From the NCBI GenBank assembly GCA_911728455.2, contig OU452228.1, positions 17,552,698 through 17,616,697 of the forward strand: a DNA stretch of 64,000 bases, in the 5' to 3' direction. The notes beneath the pieces were generated by a model. The model did no database searches. It worked only from the letters and a program-made list of their open reading frames with translations, and was not told the origin of the DNA. Positions 54,301-62,780 of this stretch are shown here, piece after piece. Source of the DNA: Marthasterias glacialis. Its lineage: Eukaryota > Echinodermata > Asteroidea > Forcipulatida > Asteriidae. Each line of letters opens with the position of its first letter. Position 1 is the stretch's first letter. The translations under genes and the position numbers were made by a program.

Positions 54301-55190
54301 CCTAGAGGAGCATTTGCCAAACGTGAAAAAATTCGGGTTAAGTTGGCATGTTTTTAGCTTGCTACACGATGTTTTGTTGGCTCTGCATGCAATTCACCGT
54401 GCACGATATCCGAGTGGACCGTCCGCAGTGCAGCCTTCACTATCCCAAAATTCATCAGCAGTATGTAGAACGAAAAGACACTCTAAAAAAGCAACACTTG
54501 CAGTCACTCCGTGCAAAACAAATGCGCCATGAAGAGAAAGAGGAGAAGAATAGAATTCATAAAGTTGCTGCTACTGAGGGCATTTTGCAATATGGAGGAG
54601 TTTGGTTTGCAGATGATCTTCACAAGAAACTTGAAGAGATCTCATCTAAGCAACAAAAACCTGCTATCATAGCTCAGATTCAGTACCACAAAAAGGTACT
54701 TAATTCAAAAGGACATACAGCTCTCTTTCAAAAAACAAGTCATAGCAAGCCACTGACAGAAGAACAACTTGAAAATAATTTGAAAACAATCCTGGACATC
54801 AATAAGATAACAACTCAAAGTGTTGAGAAAGCTAAAGGGCTACAGTACAACCCGACAGAAACTGCCTCGGTTAATTTGCAAAAGAGTAAAATGGAACTTA
54901 AAAAAAAGGTAAATCTGCAAAGAAATAAAATCATCTCACAACAGCAGCAGCAATTTATCTCAACATTTGAAAGTAACCCTGACTCACTGCTTTATACTAG
55001 AATTAAACACAAATGCAAAGAAGAGGATGAAGTGTGGAATGGTTTTCTGCGAGGGTCACAGGGATATACAGCAGGAAGCGTGATGCCATGCTCATAGAAT
55101 ATGAGGTGGTATATGACGACTTTCCAGATGATGTTTGGCACTTCCCCTTACTCAAAGATTTTAAAAATGGCGACCTAATCATTCAAAAAT
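51347..55190 (+). pseudogene. Unnamed coiled-coil TE-like family, copy 2 (near full length, frameshifted, interrupted)
   Basis: Frame pieces 51347-52102, 52093-52377, 52365-53060, 53048-53707 and 54400-55190 follow each other in family order: coiled coil, 'ARICVYKLLSLHVGFENVGK', 'NLTLGTDETPKEG', 'LGLREILSKSAENTLSTLK', 'NTMSDRAETEAKFNDIL', 'LNNFFCGLHLLV'-type text, 'RTACKALAKGVDEKSG', 'FRGNRFNKVFLF', 'LGILNKVVTAPLWRL', 'AYETYIMWLNNKPSKWL', a Lys/Glu helix, 'GGVWFADDLHKKLEEIS' and 'DDVWHFPLLKDFKNGDLIIQ'. Single-base lesions near 52087, 52370, 53050 and 55080 separate the pieces. A THAP exon (53992-54336) is inserted before the last part. I know the family as widespread in fish and invertebrates but unnamed. 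The 'TDET' and later acidic residues might belong to a nuclease, which is a guess. Confidence 0.62.
53992..54336 (+). pseudogene. THAP DNA-binding domain exon, copy 3
   Basis: The 115-codon exon starts 'MPTRCIAAGCNKTTKDGVSL' and has all THAP ligands, 'LCSDHFEPSCF' and 'AIPTIFP', then 'RGAFAKREKIR' at CGG|GTTAAG. It is close to copy 1 (14188) and shares its exon end. A promoter-like 'GACTCCGCCCAT' and a CRE 'GTGACGTCA' lie 120-170 bp upstream (about 53825-53850). No downstream Kolobok-like exon follows; the THAP exon and its 5' flank appear to have landed inside the coiled-coil family gene. The exon itself has no lesion. Confidence 0.85.
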
Positions 55191-56018
55191 AAATCACACA
55201 AATTTGAAAAAAATTTAAGTTAGTTTTCAAGTACCATGTTATAAGTGCTTTTTGGTATGCAACTTTTCAGAGAATCAGCTAATTTCCCTTTTTTCCTCTA
55301 CTGTTATAGTGTTGGTGCATATTGTGGGGCTTATAAACACTAAAATTTATTACATGTATTTTTTATTATTATCCATTTTCATAACATTTTTGTGACGTAG
55401 ACCTAGGCATTCGATGACAGTGCAGTCGATGGTCTAATGGCCCGGAAATTGATGCCTCAGCGACCATAGACTGTAATGAAAATATTCAGCATCCAGTAAT
55501 CACAGCGTCCGACAAATTTTAAACCAGCCTATATTTCTATGTCTATGTCACAAATTTCCCCAGTTAAGGGCGTGGTTTTCACCCCTCATTTTAGTTTACT
55601 TTTAACAATGTTATCACTCTTTAAATTTTGAGCAAACTTGATTGTTTTTTTCTTATTAGGACCTTTAAGTTCGTTTGCTCAATTTCAAATTCTCTGGAAA
55701 GAAATCCTGTCACCTTTAAGAAACTAAAAATTGGCATGTTTCCATGGCAACAAGCATAAGATTTAAGTTATGTAACTGAATGTTACTTTACCCTTATTGA
55801 ACTGCTATGGCATATTGATCAACTGTTCAACTATACATGTGTATCATTGCCTGTTCATTTGGTAAATTTCAAATTCTCTGGAAAGAAATCCTTTCACCTT
55901 TAAGATACTGAAAATTGTCGTGTTTCCATGGCAACAAGCATAATATAAGTTATGTATTTATGTACCATTACTGAACTGCTGGAAGATATCAAACAACCGT
56001 TCAACTACATCATTGCCT
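55191..56018. repeat. Target site region: 184-bp imperfect tandem repeats, no gene
   Basis: The phrase 'TTCAAATTCTCTGGAAAGAA' occurs at about 55684 and 55868, each followed by 'TTTCCATGGCAACAAGCATAA' (period 184 bp). A third, more diverged relative continues after the LTR element (61437-61560), so the element landed in this array. Confidence 0.75.
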
Positions 56019-56130
56019 ATAGAGAACTATAACTGCCTACTGACATCAATCCATCATTTCCCTATTTTGATTCACAGACGCTGTTGTCATTGCTTTGAGA
56101 CGTTGAAGTAAATAGTACAATACTTATTTA
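56019..56130 (+). repeat. 5' LTR (112 bp)
   Basis: Identical to 61325-61436. It carries a TATA-like 'CCTATTTTGA' (56061-56070) just upstream of 'GACGCTGTTGTCA' (56077-56089), the segment complementary to the primer-binding site, so transcription may begin about there. Confidence 0.93.
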
Positions 56131-56143
56131 TGACAACAGCGTC
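56131..56143 (+). other. Primer-binding site complementary to the element's own LTR
   Basis: The 13 bases directly after the LTR (TGACAACAGCGTC) are the perfect reverse complement of 56077-56089 in the LTR. Primer sites begin right after U5, as here. I see no standard tRNA 3' end complement (TGGxxx). This points to self-priming as in Tf1/sushi elements. Confidence 0.7.
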
Positions 56144-56194
56144 CTTCAATAACTGCCCCTTCGTCACCACAACACTCCATCAGAACATTGCACC

Positions 56195-59100
56195 ATGAAC
56201 ACCATTCCCTGCCCAGCACCAAATTGTACCACAACATGGCCCACCACCACACCCACAGAGGTTCTGCTCAGCCTGATTGACCTGCATGGCAAGACTGCCC
56301 ACCCAGTCGACCACGCCCACCTCCCGGCACCTACTCTAGGCGCGGCCAAGGCAGAGAAAGTGAAACGGCCTACGATCTCAGCGGCTGGTACGAGTGAGGA
56401 ATGGGCGTACTTTGAACAAAGGTGGTCAGACTACAAGGCCGCCACACACCTCACTGGCCCAGACATCATCTTCCAGCTACTTGAGTGCTGCGATGAGGCG
56501 CTCCGGAAGGACCTTACGCGGACCTTTGGTACCCTCGCCTCTAGTGATGAAACGACCATCCTGAGCAATATCAAGACACTTGCTGTCCGTCAAGAGAACA
56601 TCATGGTGTCCCGAATGCAACTCCAACAAATGCACCAGGATCGTGACGAGCCAGTGCGGGCCTTCTCTGCTCGCCTCCGTGGCCAGGCAGGCGTATGCAA
56701 TTTCAAGATAGAGTGCGCATGCAAACAACTGGTTGACTACAGCAACATTATGATCAGAGATGCCCTTGTCAGGGGCCTCGAAGATGAAGAGATTCGATTG
56801 GACATTCTCGGCGAAGCGAAACAGGACATGTCACTTGAAGAGGCACTCAGATACGTCGAAGCAAAGGAGAGTGGAAAAAGGTCAGCCAATCGCCTCCTTG
56901 AGGGCGGCAACACTGCAACAGCAACTGCAACAGCAGCTGCTGCCAGCTCCTACAGACGCCAAGAGAAGGGTCGACTACGGAACCAGCCCAGTAGCACCAC
57001 ACCCGCTGCCTCACCCTGCGGTTATTGTGGCAGGCCAGGCCATGGACGGAGCAGGCAGGAACGTATGAAGAAGTGCACAGCCTACAACCACAAGTGCACC
57101 AAATGCGGTATCCTTCACCACTACGAAAATGTCTGTCGCCAGTCGCGCAGGAAGGACCAGTCCACTACACTTCCTGCCCCTCCGCCACTGGATGATGCCA
57201 CGGCCATCTTTGAGACCCTGTGCTCCATTGGTGATGACCCAGCCGTTTGTACCCATGCAATCACACTCCGGCACCATGTCTACAACGAGTTCTGTAATGC
57301 ATGGGAGAAACGCGCATCCGACCCCCAGCCCTTCATCCACGCCTCCATCAGAGCTGTTCCGTCTGACACTCATGCCCTTGGCTTCCGGAACTCCCTCCTC
57401 AACTCAACGCCTATTGTTTCCTACCCAGCCATGGCCGACACTGGATGCCAGTCATGTCTCGCTGGCACAAAGCTCCTGCCGAAACTGGGGCTTGGCGGAG
57501 AGCACCTCATTCCCGTAACAATGAAAATGACTGCTGCCAACAACCACCGCATTGGCATAGCCGGTGCCCTTGTCCTACGGATCTCCGGGACTTCTCCTTC
57601 AGGAGAGACACTTGAGACACGTCAGATAGTATATTTCACAGACTCCTCTGACAGGCTATTCTTATCCAAACAGGCTTGCATCGCCCTCGGCATGATATCT
57701 CACAAATTCCCTACGATTGGTGAGGCTTCTGAGCTCAACAACACCAGCGTTGACTGCTGTAGCACTCAAGTGTGTGAATGTCCCCGACGCCAGGCACCAC
57801 CGCCGCCCTCTAGAACACCCCCATTCCCAGCTACAGAGGAGAACCGCGAGAAGCTGGAGAACTGGCTGCTCGAGCACTACCGGTCAAGCACCTTCAATGT
57901 ATGTGAACAACAGCCACTTCCCATGATGTCTGGCCCTCCCATGAGACTTATGATTGACCCCAACGCGCCGCCAGTAGCCCATCATACTCCAATCCCTGTC
58001 CCAGTGCACTGGCAGGACGACGTAAAAGCAGGCTTGGACCAAGATGTATGCCTTGGTGTCATTGAACCAGTCCCTGTCGGCACACCTGTCACTTGGTGCC
58101 ATAGAATGGTGATCTGCCCCAAGAAATCTGGCAAGCCGAGACGCACAGTTGACCTTCAACCACTCAACCGTCACGCAACCCGCGAGACACACCACACCCA
58201 ATCCCCTTTCCACCAGGCACGTGCGGTACCCCCTCACACACGCAAGACCGTCTTCGACGCATGGAACGGATACCACAGTATTGCCCTCAATGAACAGGAC
58301 CGCCATCTTACGACGTTCATCACTCCATGGGGCCGCTACCGCTACCGTGTTGCCCCACAGGGCTACATCGCCTCCGGTGATGGTTACAGCCGCCGATTTG
58401 ACGAGATTGTCGCTGACATTCCGCGGAAGACTAAGTGTGTGGATGACACCCTGATGTGGTCCGACACAATTGAAGAGGCGTTCTCCCAGGCTGTTGAGTG
58501 GCTTGACATCTGCGGTCGCAATGGTATCATACTGAACCCCTCCAAGTTCTCGTTCGCCAAGACTACGGTCGAGTTCGCTGGCTTCGAGCTCACCCCGACC
58601 ACTGTGCGACCCTGCCATCGCTACCTTGAGGCAATCCAGAATTTCCCAACTCCGCGTACCATTACTGACATCCGCAGCTGGTTTGGCTTAGTTAACCAGG
58701 TCTCCTATGCATTTGCTGCAACTGAACGGATGCTACCCTTTCGTAAACTCCTCAAACCCGGCACCCCCTTCACATGGACAGACCAACTAGACCGCCTATT
58801 TGAGGAGTCCAAATCCTTCATTATCAGCGAGATACACAAGGGGGTGGAGATCTTCGACAAGACTAAGCCGACCTGCCTTGCCACTGACTGGAGCAAGGAT
58901 GGTATCGGTTTCTGGCTGTTCCAGAAGCACTGTGCCTGCCCCTCCTCCAAGCCCTTTTGCTGTAAGACTGGCTGGAAGATCACACTTGTTGGAAGTCGCT
59001 TCACATCAGGAGCAGAATCCCGTTACGCTCCAGTGGAAGGAGAGGCACTGGCAGTCGTTGATGCTCTTGACAAGGCACGCCACTTCACCCTTGGCTGCTC

Positions 59101-61072
59101 TGACCTCATCGTGGCAGTGGACCACAAGCCCCTCTTGAAAACACTCAGTGACCGTTGCCTCAACGACATACCAAACCCTCGCTTACGCAACCTCAAGGAG
59201 AAATCACTCCGCTACCGCTTCAGAGTCATTCACATACCTGGCGTTCGCCACGCTGCAGCTGACGCAGTATCCCGCCATCCCGTTGGTGAACCTACACCAT
59301 TGCCACTCCCGGATGATGTTGCATCCCTGCTCAATCCACCCAGTCAGCTCCCCCAACTTGGGATGGCCCACTCCATCCTAGCTGCCCTCCGCACTCTCGA
59401 TCAGGACACCGTCCAGGTTTGCACACAGACAACTTCGCTACCCACTGAGTTGATCAAGTCAGTTACATGGGATGACGTCCGACACGCTACGACCAGTGAT
59501 CCCTCGATGTCCAGATTGGTTGAGATTGTCAATGATGGCTTCCCTGAGCTTCGCGGTGACCTCCCTTCTGAACTCCGTATATACCACCAGTTCCGTGATG
59601 GCCTCACCAGTTTTGATGGGGTAATTCTCTACAACGACCGCATTGTCGTCCCTCCATCACTGCGGCACCTCGTGCTTCAGGCCCTACACTCAGCCCATCA
59701 GGGCATTTCACAGATGTGTTCCCGGGCGGAATCCTCTTTCTTCTGGCCAGGCATGACACCAGCCATCACAGAGTTGCGAGCACGCTGTTCCCCATGCAAC
59801 CGCATGGCACCCTCACAGCCGAGTGCACCCCCTACCCCTCCAATCAACCCAGTCTACCCATTCCAGTGCCTTGTGTCTGACTACTTTCACTACCGTGGTC
59901 GGAACTACTTGTTAGCTGTGGACAGATACAGTAACTGGCCGATAGTGGAAGAAACTGCCAATGGTGCTGCTGGACTGATTGCTGCCCTACGTCGCATCTT
60001 TGTCACCTTTGGCATCAGCGATGAGCTAGCTTCTGATGGCGGCCCTGAATTCACAGCTGGCACCACCGCCACCTTTCTACGCAATTGGGGCGTGCGCCAC
60101 CGCGTCTCATCAGTCGCCTTCCCTCACAGTAATTGCCGTGCAGAGGTAGGAGTCAAAACTGTAAAGCGTCTCATCACGGACAACACAAATGCTGACGGGT
60201 CACTCGACACAGACAAGTTCCAGAGGGCGATGCTTCAGTACCGCAACACCCCCGACCGTGACACGCACCTCTCCCCAGCAATGTGCATCTTTGGGCGACC
60301 CATCAGAGACTTCATCCCCATTCATCCTGGTAAATACCAGCCCCACACGACATGGCGGGAGACCCTTCTGTCACGGGAGGAAGCACTGCGGAACCGCCAC
60401 ATGCGTACTGCTGAACGCCTTTCTCAACATACACGCACCCTTCCCCCGCTGGTTGTTGGGGACTGTGTTCGCATCCAGAACCAGGTCGGCCCTCACCCCA
60501 CCAAATGGGACAAGACCGGTATCGTGGTTGAAGTGCGCCAGTTTGACCAGTATGTCGTACGAGTGGATGGCTCTGGCCGAGTCACACTGCGCAACAGAAA
60601 ATTCCTCCGGAAGTATATGCCTGTCCTGCCTCGTGCATCCTTGGCCATGGTTCCGGGTGCTACAACAGCCATGCTTCCACCAGCCCGGCTGGCAAGGCTC
60701 TCATCCGGCCGCTCCCTTCAGCCGCCTCCTCCCACATCTCAGGCTCTACCACCCGACCCACCTGTGAGTGGAAATGGCTCATCCAACCCACCACCAAAGC
60801 CTTCCGCCACCACGACTGACCCAGGCCCACCGACGCCTTTGACGGCCAACCACCCGCTGCCAGCCCCGACAGCCCCCTGCCCACAGTCACCTCAACGCCA
60901 CGCAGCCACTGGCCTAGTCCCCCGAGCTCTCCGCGCCATCATGCCATACAATGCCCCCGGCCTCCAGGAGCATCCCACACCCATCATGGTGCCTCCTCCT
61001 TCAGCCCTCTCCGGTGCATCACCTACCCCAGCTGTGCGTCGTTCGACTCGGCAGTCTAAACCACCTGCATAA
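56195..61072 (+). CDS. Gag-Pol polyprotein of the LTR retrotransposon (1625 aa)
   Basis: ATG 56195 starts '[15 protein letters not shown]' with a C2H2-like finger (Cys6, Cys11, His31, His36). A helical gag region follows, then zinc knuckles near residues 275 and 301-314 ('[14 protein letters not shown]', CX2CX4HX4C). The aspartic protease has 'ADTGC' (Asp415). RT blocks are '[12 protein letters not shown]', Asp688 in 'FDAWNGYHS' and the polymerase motif 'CVDD' (748-751, Cys instead of the usual Tyr). RNase H has Asp898 in 'LATDWSKDG' and '[12 protein letters not shown]'. Integrase has an HHCC finger ('LHSAHQG' to 'CSPCN') and the triad Asp1229, Asp1281, Glu1317 with 35 residues between the last two. 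Protease-RT-RNaseH-integrase order is that of Ty3/gypsy. A Pro-rich tail follows. Gag and Pol are in one frame with no stop or shift. Base composition is GC-richer than the flanks. Confidence 0.96.
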   Translation: MNTIPCPAPNCTTTWPTTTPTEVLLSLIDLHGKTAHPVDHAHLPAPTLGAAKAEKVKRPTISAAGTSEEWAYFEQRWSDYKAATHLTGPDIIFQLLECCDEALRKDLTRTFGTLASSDETTILSNIKTLAVRQENIMVSRMQLQQMHQDRDEPVRAFSARLRGQAGVCNFKIECACKQLVDYSNIMIRDALVRGLEDEEIRLDILGEAKQDMSLEEALRYVEAKESGKRSANRLLEGGNTATATATAAAASSYRRQEKGRLRNQPSSTTPAASPCGYCGRPGHGRSRQERMKKCTAYNHKCTKCGILHHYENVCRQSRRKDQSTTLPAPPPLDDATAIFETLCSIGDDPAVCTHAITLRHHVYNEFCNAWEKRASDPQPFIHASIRAVPSDTHALGFRNSLLNSTPIVSYPAMADTGCQSCLAGTKLLPKLGLGGEHLIPVTMKMTAANNHRIGIAGALVLRISGTSPSGETLETRQIVYFTDSSDRLFLSKQACIALGMISHKFPTIGEASELNNTSVDCCSTQVCECPRRQAPPPPSRTPPFPATEENREKLENWLLEHYRSSTFNVCEQQPLPMMSGPPMRLMIDPNAPPVAHHTPIPVPVHWQDDVKAGLDQDVCLGVIEPVPVGTPVTWCHRMVICPKKSGKPRRTVDLQPLNRHATRETHHTQSPFHQARAVPPHTRKTVFDAWNGYHSIALNEQDRHLTTFITPWGRYRYRVAPQGYIASGDGYSRRFDEIVADIPRKTKCVDDTLMWSDTIEEAFSQAVEWLDICGRNGIILNPSKFSFAKTTVEFAGFELTPTTVRPCHRYLEAIQNFPTPRTITDIRSWFGLVNQVSYAFAATERMLPFRKLLKPGTPFTWTDQLDRLFEESKSFIISEIHKGVEIFDKTKPTCLATDWSKDGIGFWLFQKHCACPSSKPFCCKTGWKITLVGSRFTSGAESRYAPVEGEALAVVDALDKARHFTLGCSDLIVAVDHKPLLKTLSDRCLNDIPNPRLRNLKEKSLRYRFRVIHIPGVRHAAADAVSRHPVGEPTPLPLPDDVASLLNPPSQLPQLGMAHSILAALRTLDQDTVQVCTQTTSLPTELIKSVTWDDVRHATTSDPSMSRLVEIVNDGFPELRGDLPSELRIYHQFRDGLTSFDGVILYNDRIVVPPSLRHLVLQALHSAHQGISQMCSRAESSFFWPGMTPAITELRARCSPCNRMAPSQPSAPPTPPINPVYPFQCLVSDYFHYRGRNYLLAVDRYSNWPIVEETANGAAGLIAALRRIFVTFGISDELASDGGPEFTAGTTATFLRNWGVRHRVSSVAFPHSNCRAEVGVKTVKRLITDNTNADGSLDTDKFQRAMLQYRNTPDRDTHLSPAMCIFGRPIRDFIPIHPGKYQPHTTWRETLLSREEALRNRHMRTAERLSQHTRTLPPLVVGDCVRIQNQVGPHPTKWDKTGIVVEVRQFDQYVVRVDGSGRVTLRNRKFLRKYMPVLPRASLAMVPGATTAMLPPARLARLSSGRSLQPPPPTSQALPPDPPVSGNGSSNPPPKPSATTTDPGPPTPLTANHPLPAPTAPCPQSPQRHAATGLVPRALRAIMPYNAPGLQEHPTPIMVPPPSALSGASPTPAVRRSTRQSKPPA

Positions 61073-61307
61073 AGTTCCCCCTGGATGTGTTTATTATATG
61101 GAGGAACCCTGAGTTCTCTAGTTCCGTGTGTTTTGTTCCTCCAATAAGTTGTGTTCCATTTGTTGTGCAGTTCATTCTTCAATCAACCAGCCAATTAAGC
61201 CAGACATTTGCATGGAATCAGAAAGGAACAAATCATTGTACTCTTGATTTGACTATGATTAAAGTCCTAGCTCTGCTGTGTACCAATCAGTCTTTGTCGC
61301 TCCCCTC

Positions 61308-61323
61308 AAAAGACTTAGGGGGG
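61308..61323 (+). other. Polypurine tract (imperfect)
   Basis: AAAAGACTTAGGGGGG ends one base before the 3' LTR, the place where plus-strand DNA priming occurs. Confidence 0.65.
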
Positions 61324-61324
61324 C

Positions 61325-61436
61325 ATAGAGAACTATAACTGCCTACTGACATCAATCCATCATTTCCCTATTTTGATTCACAGACGCTGTTGTCATTGCT
61401 TTGAGACGTTGAAGTAAATAGTACAATACTTATTTA
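61325..61436 (+). repeat. 3' LTR (112 bp)
   Basis: Identical copy of the 5' LTR, followed by the target duplication GCCT (61437-61440). Confidence 0.93.
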
Positions 61437-61829
61437 GCCTATAACCATGTTTTTCATAATCATATATCCAAAATTTCAAGGAGACATAAACTCCATCTGT
61501 TTCTAATGAAAAGTTTTGCTTGTTTCCATGGTAACCATAAAATCTATTAAGATAATCAATAAATTTTTTACATATTTATGAAGACCATACCACATTACCC
61601 ATATGTAAAAAATTTCATGTGAATACCTAAACTGTAGCAGAAGTTACACTGATTTAAGTACGTCCGACACCGATATAATAAAGGTTGTTTCTACAAGTTG
61701 AGCTTGAAAAGAAATGTGTCTTACGAATTGTATTTACAAGGGTCTGATGAATCCACAATAGGAAAAAAAATTCATCAAGTTCAAACACATCACAGAGTTT
61801 GTGGTATAAGTAGGGACTGCAACCCGTCT
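61437..61829. other. No gene seen
   Basis: Continuation of the tandem repeat target and AT-rich DNA. Confidence 0.5.
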
Positions 61830-62045
61830 ACTGCGCATCGCAACTGCGCATCACACAGCCAAAATAATTCGTGTACAAAAATCCGTTCGCTGAACCCCGA
61901 TCGGTATTTAGTGGCTACCGCAAAGGATTGTGGGATAGCATCATAGCTACGGTCGCCATTTTAAAGCTACAGAGCTACTGAACCGACTGCCGAAAAAATC
62001 GCCAAAATTGACAAATTTTTCGCCAGATTAGCCGTGTTTTGAAGG
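61830..62045 (+). promoter_or_regulatory. Candidate promoter and untranslated first exon of the 2A gene
   Basis: A direct repeat of ACTGCGCATC (61830, 61843; NRF1-like) is followed by 'GGATTGTGGGA' (about 61925) and 'CGCCATTTTAAAG' (61954-61966, YY1-like initiator). There is no TATA box. A consensus donor GAAGG|GTAAGT (GT at 62046) would end exon 1, and TTATTTCCAG (62760-62769) 11 bp before the ATG is the matching acceptor. Confidence 0.5.
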
Positions 62046-62671
62046 GTAAGTATTTTTTATTTGAAAAATATTAATATAAAAGGGCAAAAGATTTCAAAAA
62101 GAAAGGCAGAAATGGCAAGAGTGGTGTTTAAATAGGGTAAAAACGATGCTTTCCGAGTGGGGAAACGATGCGCAATTTTGCGCCGGCGATTTTTCGAAAC
62201 CTGTTGAATGCGAGTTTCACAAAAAACAGCGAAAAAAATATTAATCTCATTTTGACCACGTAGTGCTTATTTTGTTATATTTGGAATTTAAGGAACCAGA
62301 TTTTATTAATAAGTAAATGGGGTATCTTTAATCTTCACCACAGGCATGATCGGGTGGGTTTTTGTAATTGCTTAATAAAAAATACAGAGGGAGTAACTTT
62401 ATAAAAAAGAACAGCAATAATGTGCACTTAGCTATAGCGTTTGGCTGTTCCAGTAATTGAACTTACTCCTTGTGTAGTGTAGTGAGTGAGTGCTGTTGAC
62501 ATTTAAACAAATTCATCAGGCTTTTTGTGGTCTTATTTTCACATTTTTCTTAAATATAAACCTTTTAAAAAATATAAAAGACATTCATTAAATTAAGATA
62601 CAATTTTTTTGTTATCTGTTTCCAATTTTTTATTTATTATCATTACCCTGTGTCATGAAATAGCCCCACAA

Positions 62672-62698
62672 TTTTTTTTTTTTTTTTTTTTTTTTTTT
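62672..62698. repeat. 27-bp T run
   Basis: Homopolymer in the proposed 5' intron. Confidence 0.9.
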
Positions 62699-62780
62699 CA
62701 TTTCAAATTAGTTAACTCTCAATTTTAAAAATGTGTTGATTTTTTATCTTATGGTTTTATTATTTCCAGGATCTTCAATC

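Larger units (their letters stand above)
56019..61436 (+). mobile_element. Intact Ty3/gypsy-type LTR retrotransposon with 112-bp identical LTRs
   Basis: The LTRs (56019-56130 and 61325-61436) are identical over 112 bp. GCCT directly before the left LTR (56015-56018) and directly after the right one (61437-61440) is the target duplication; a 5-bp GCCTA reading with 111-bp LTRs is possible. The total is 5418 bp. Between them lie a primer-binding site, a single 1625-residue polyprotein and a purine-rich tract before the right LTR. All parts needed for mobility are present and unbroken, so insertion was recent. The LTRs are unusually short and do not have TG...CA ends. Confidence 0.93.

Noticed and set aside
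57884..58618. 244-codon minus-strand ORF opposite the LTR polyprotein
   Set aside because: Antisense shadow of the RT region, whose catalytic motifs are on the plus strand.
61437..62045. GC-richer stretch as a continuation of the LTR element
   Set aside because: The element ends cleanly at 61436 with a target duplication; later sequence relates to the flanking tandem repeat and to the next gene's promoter.
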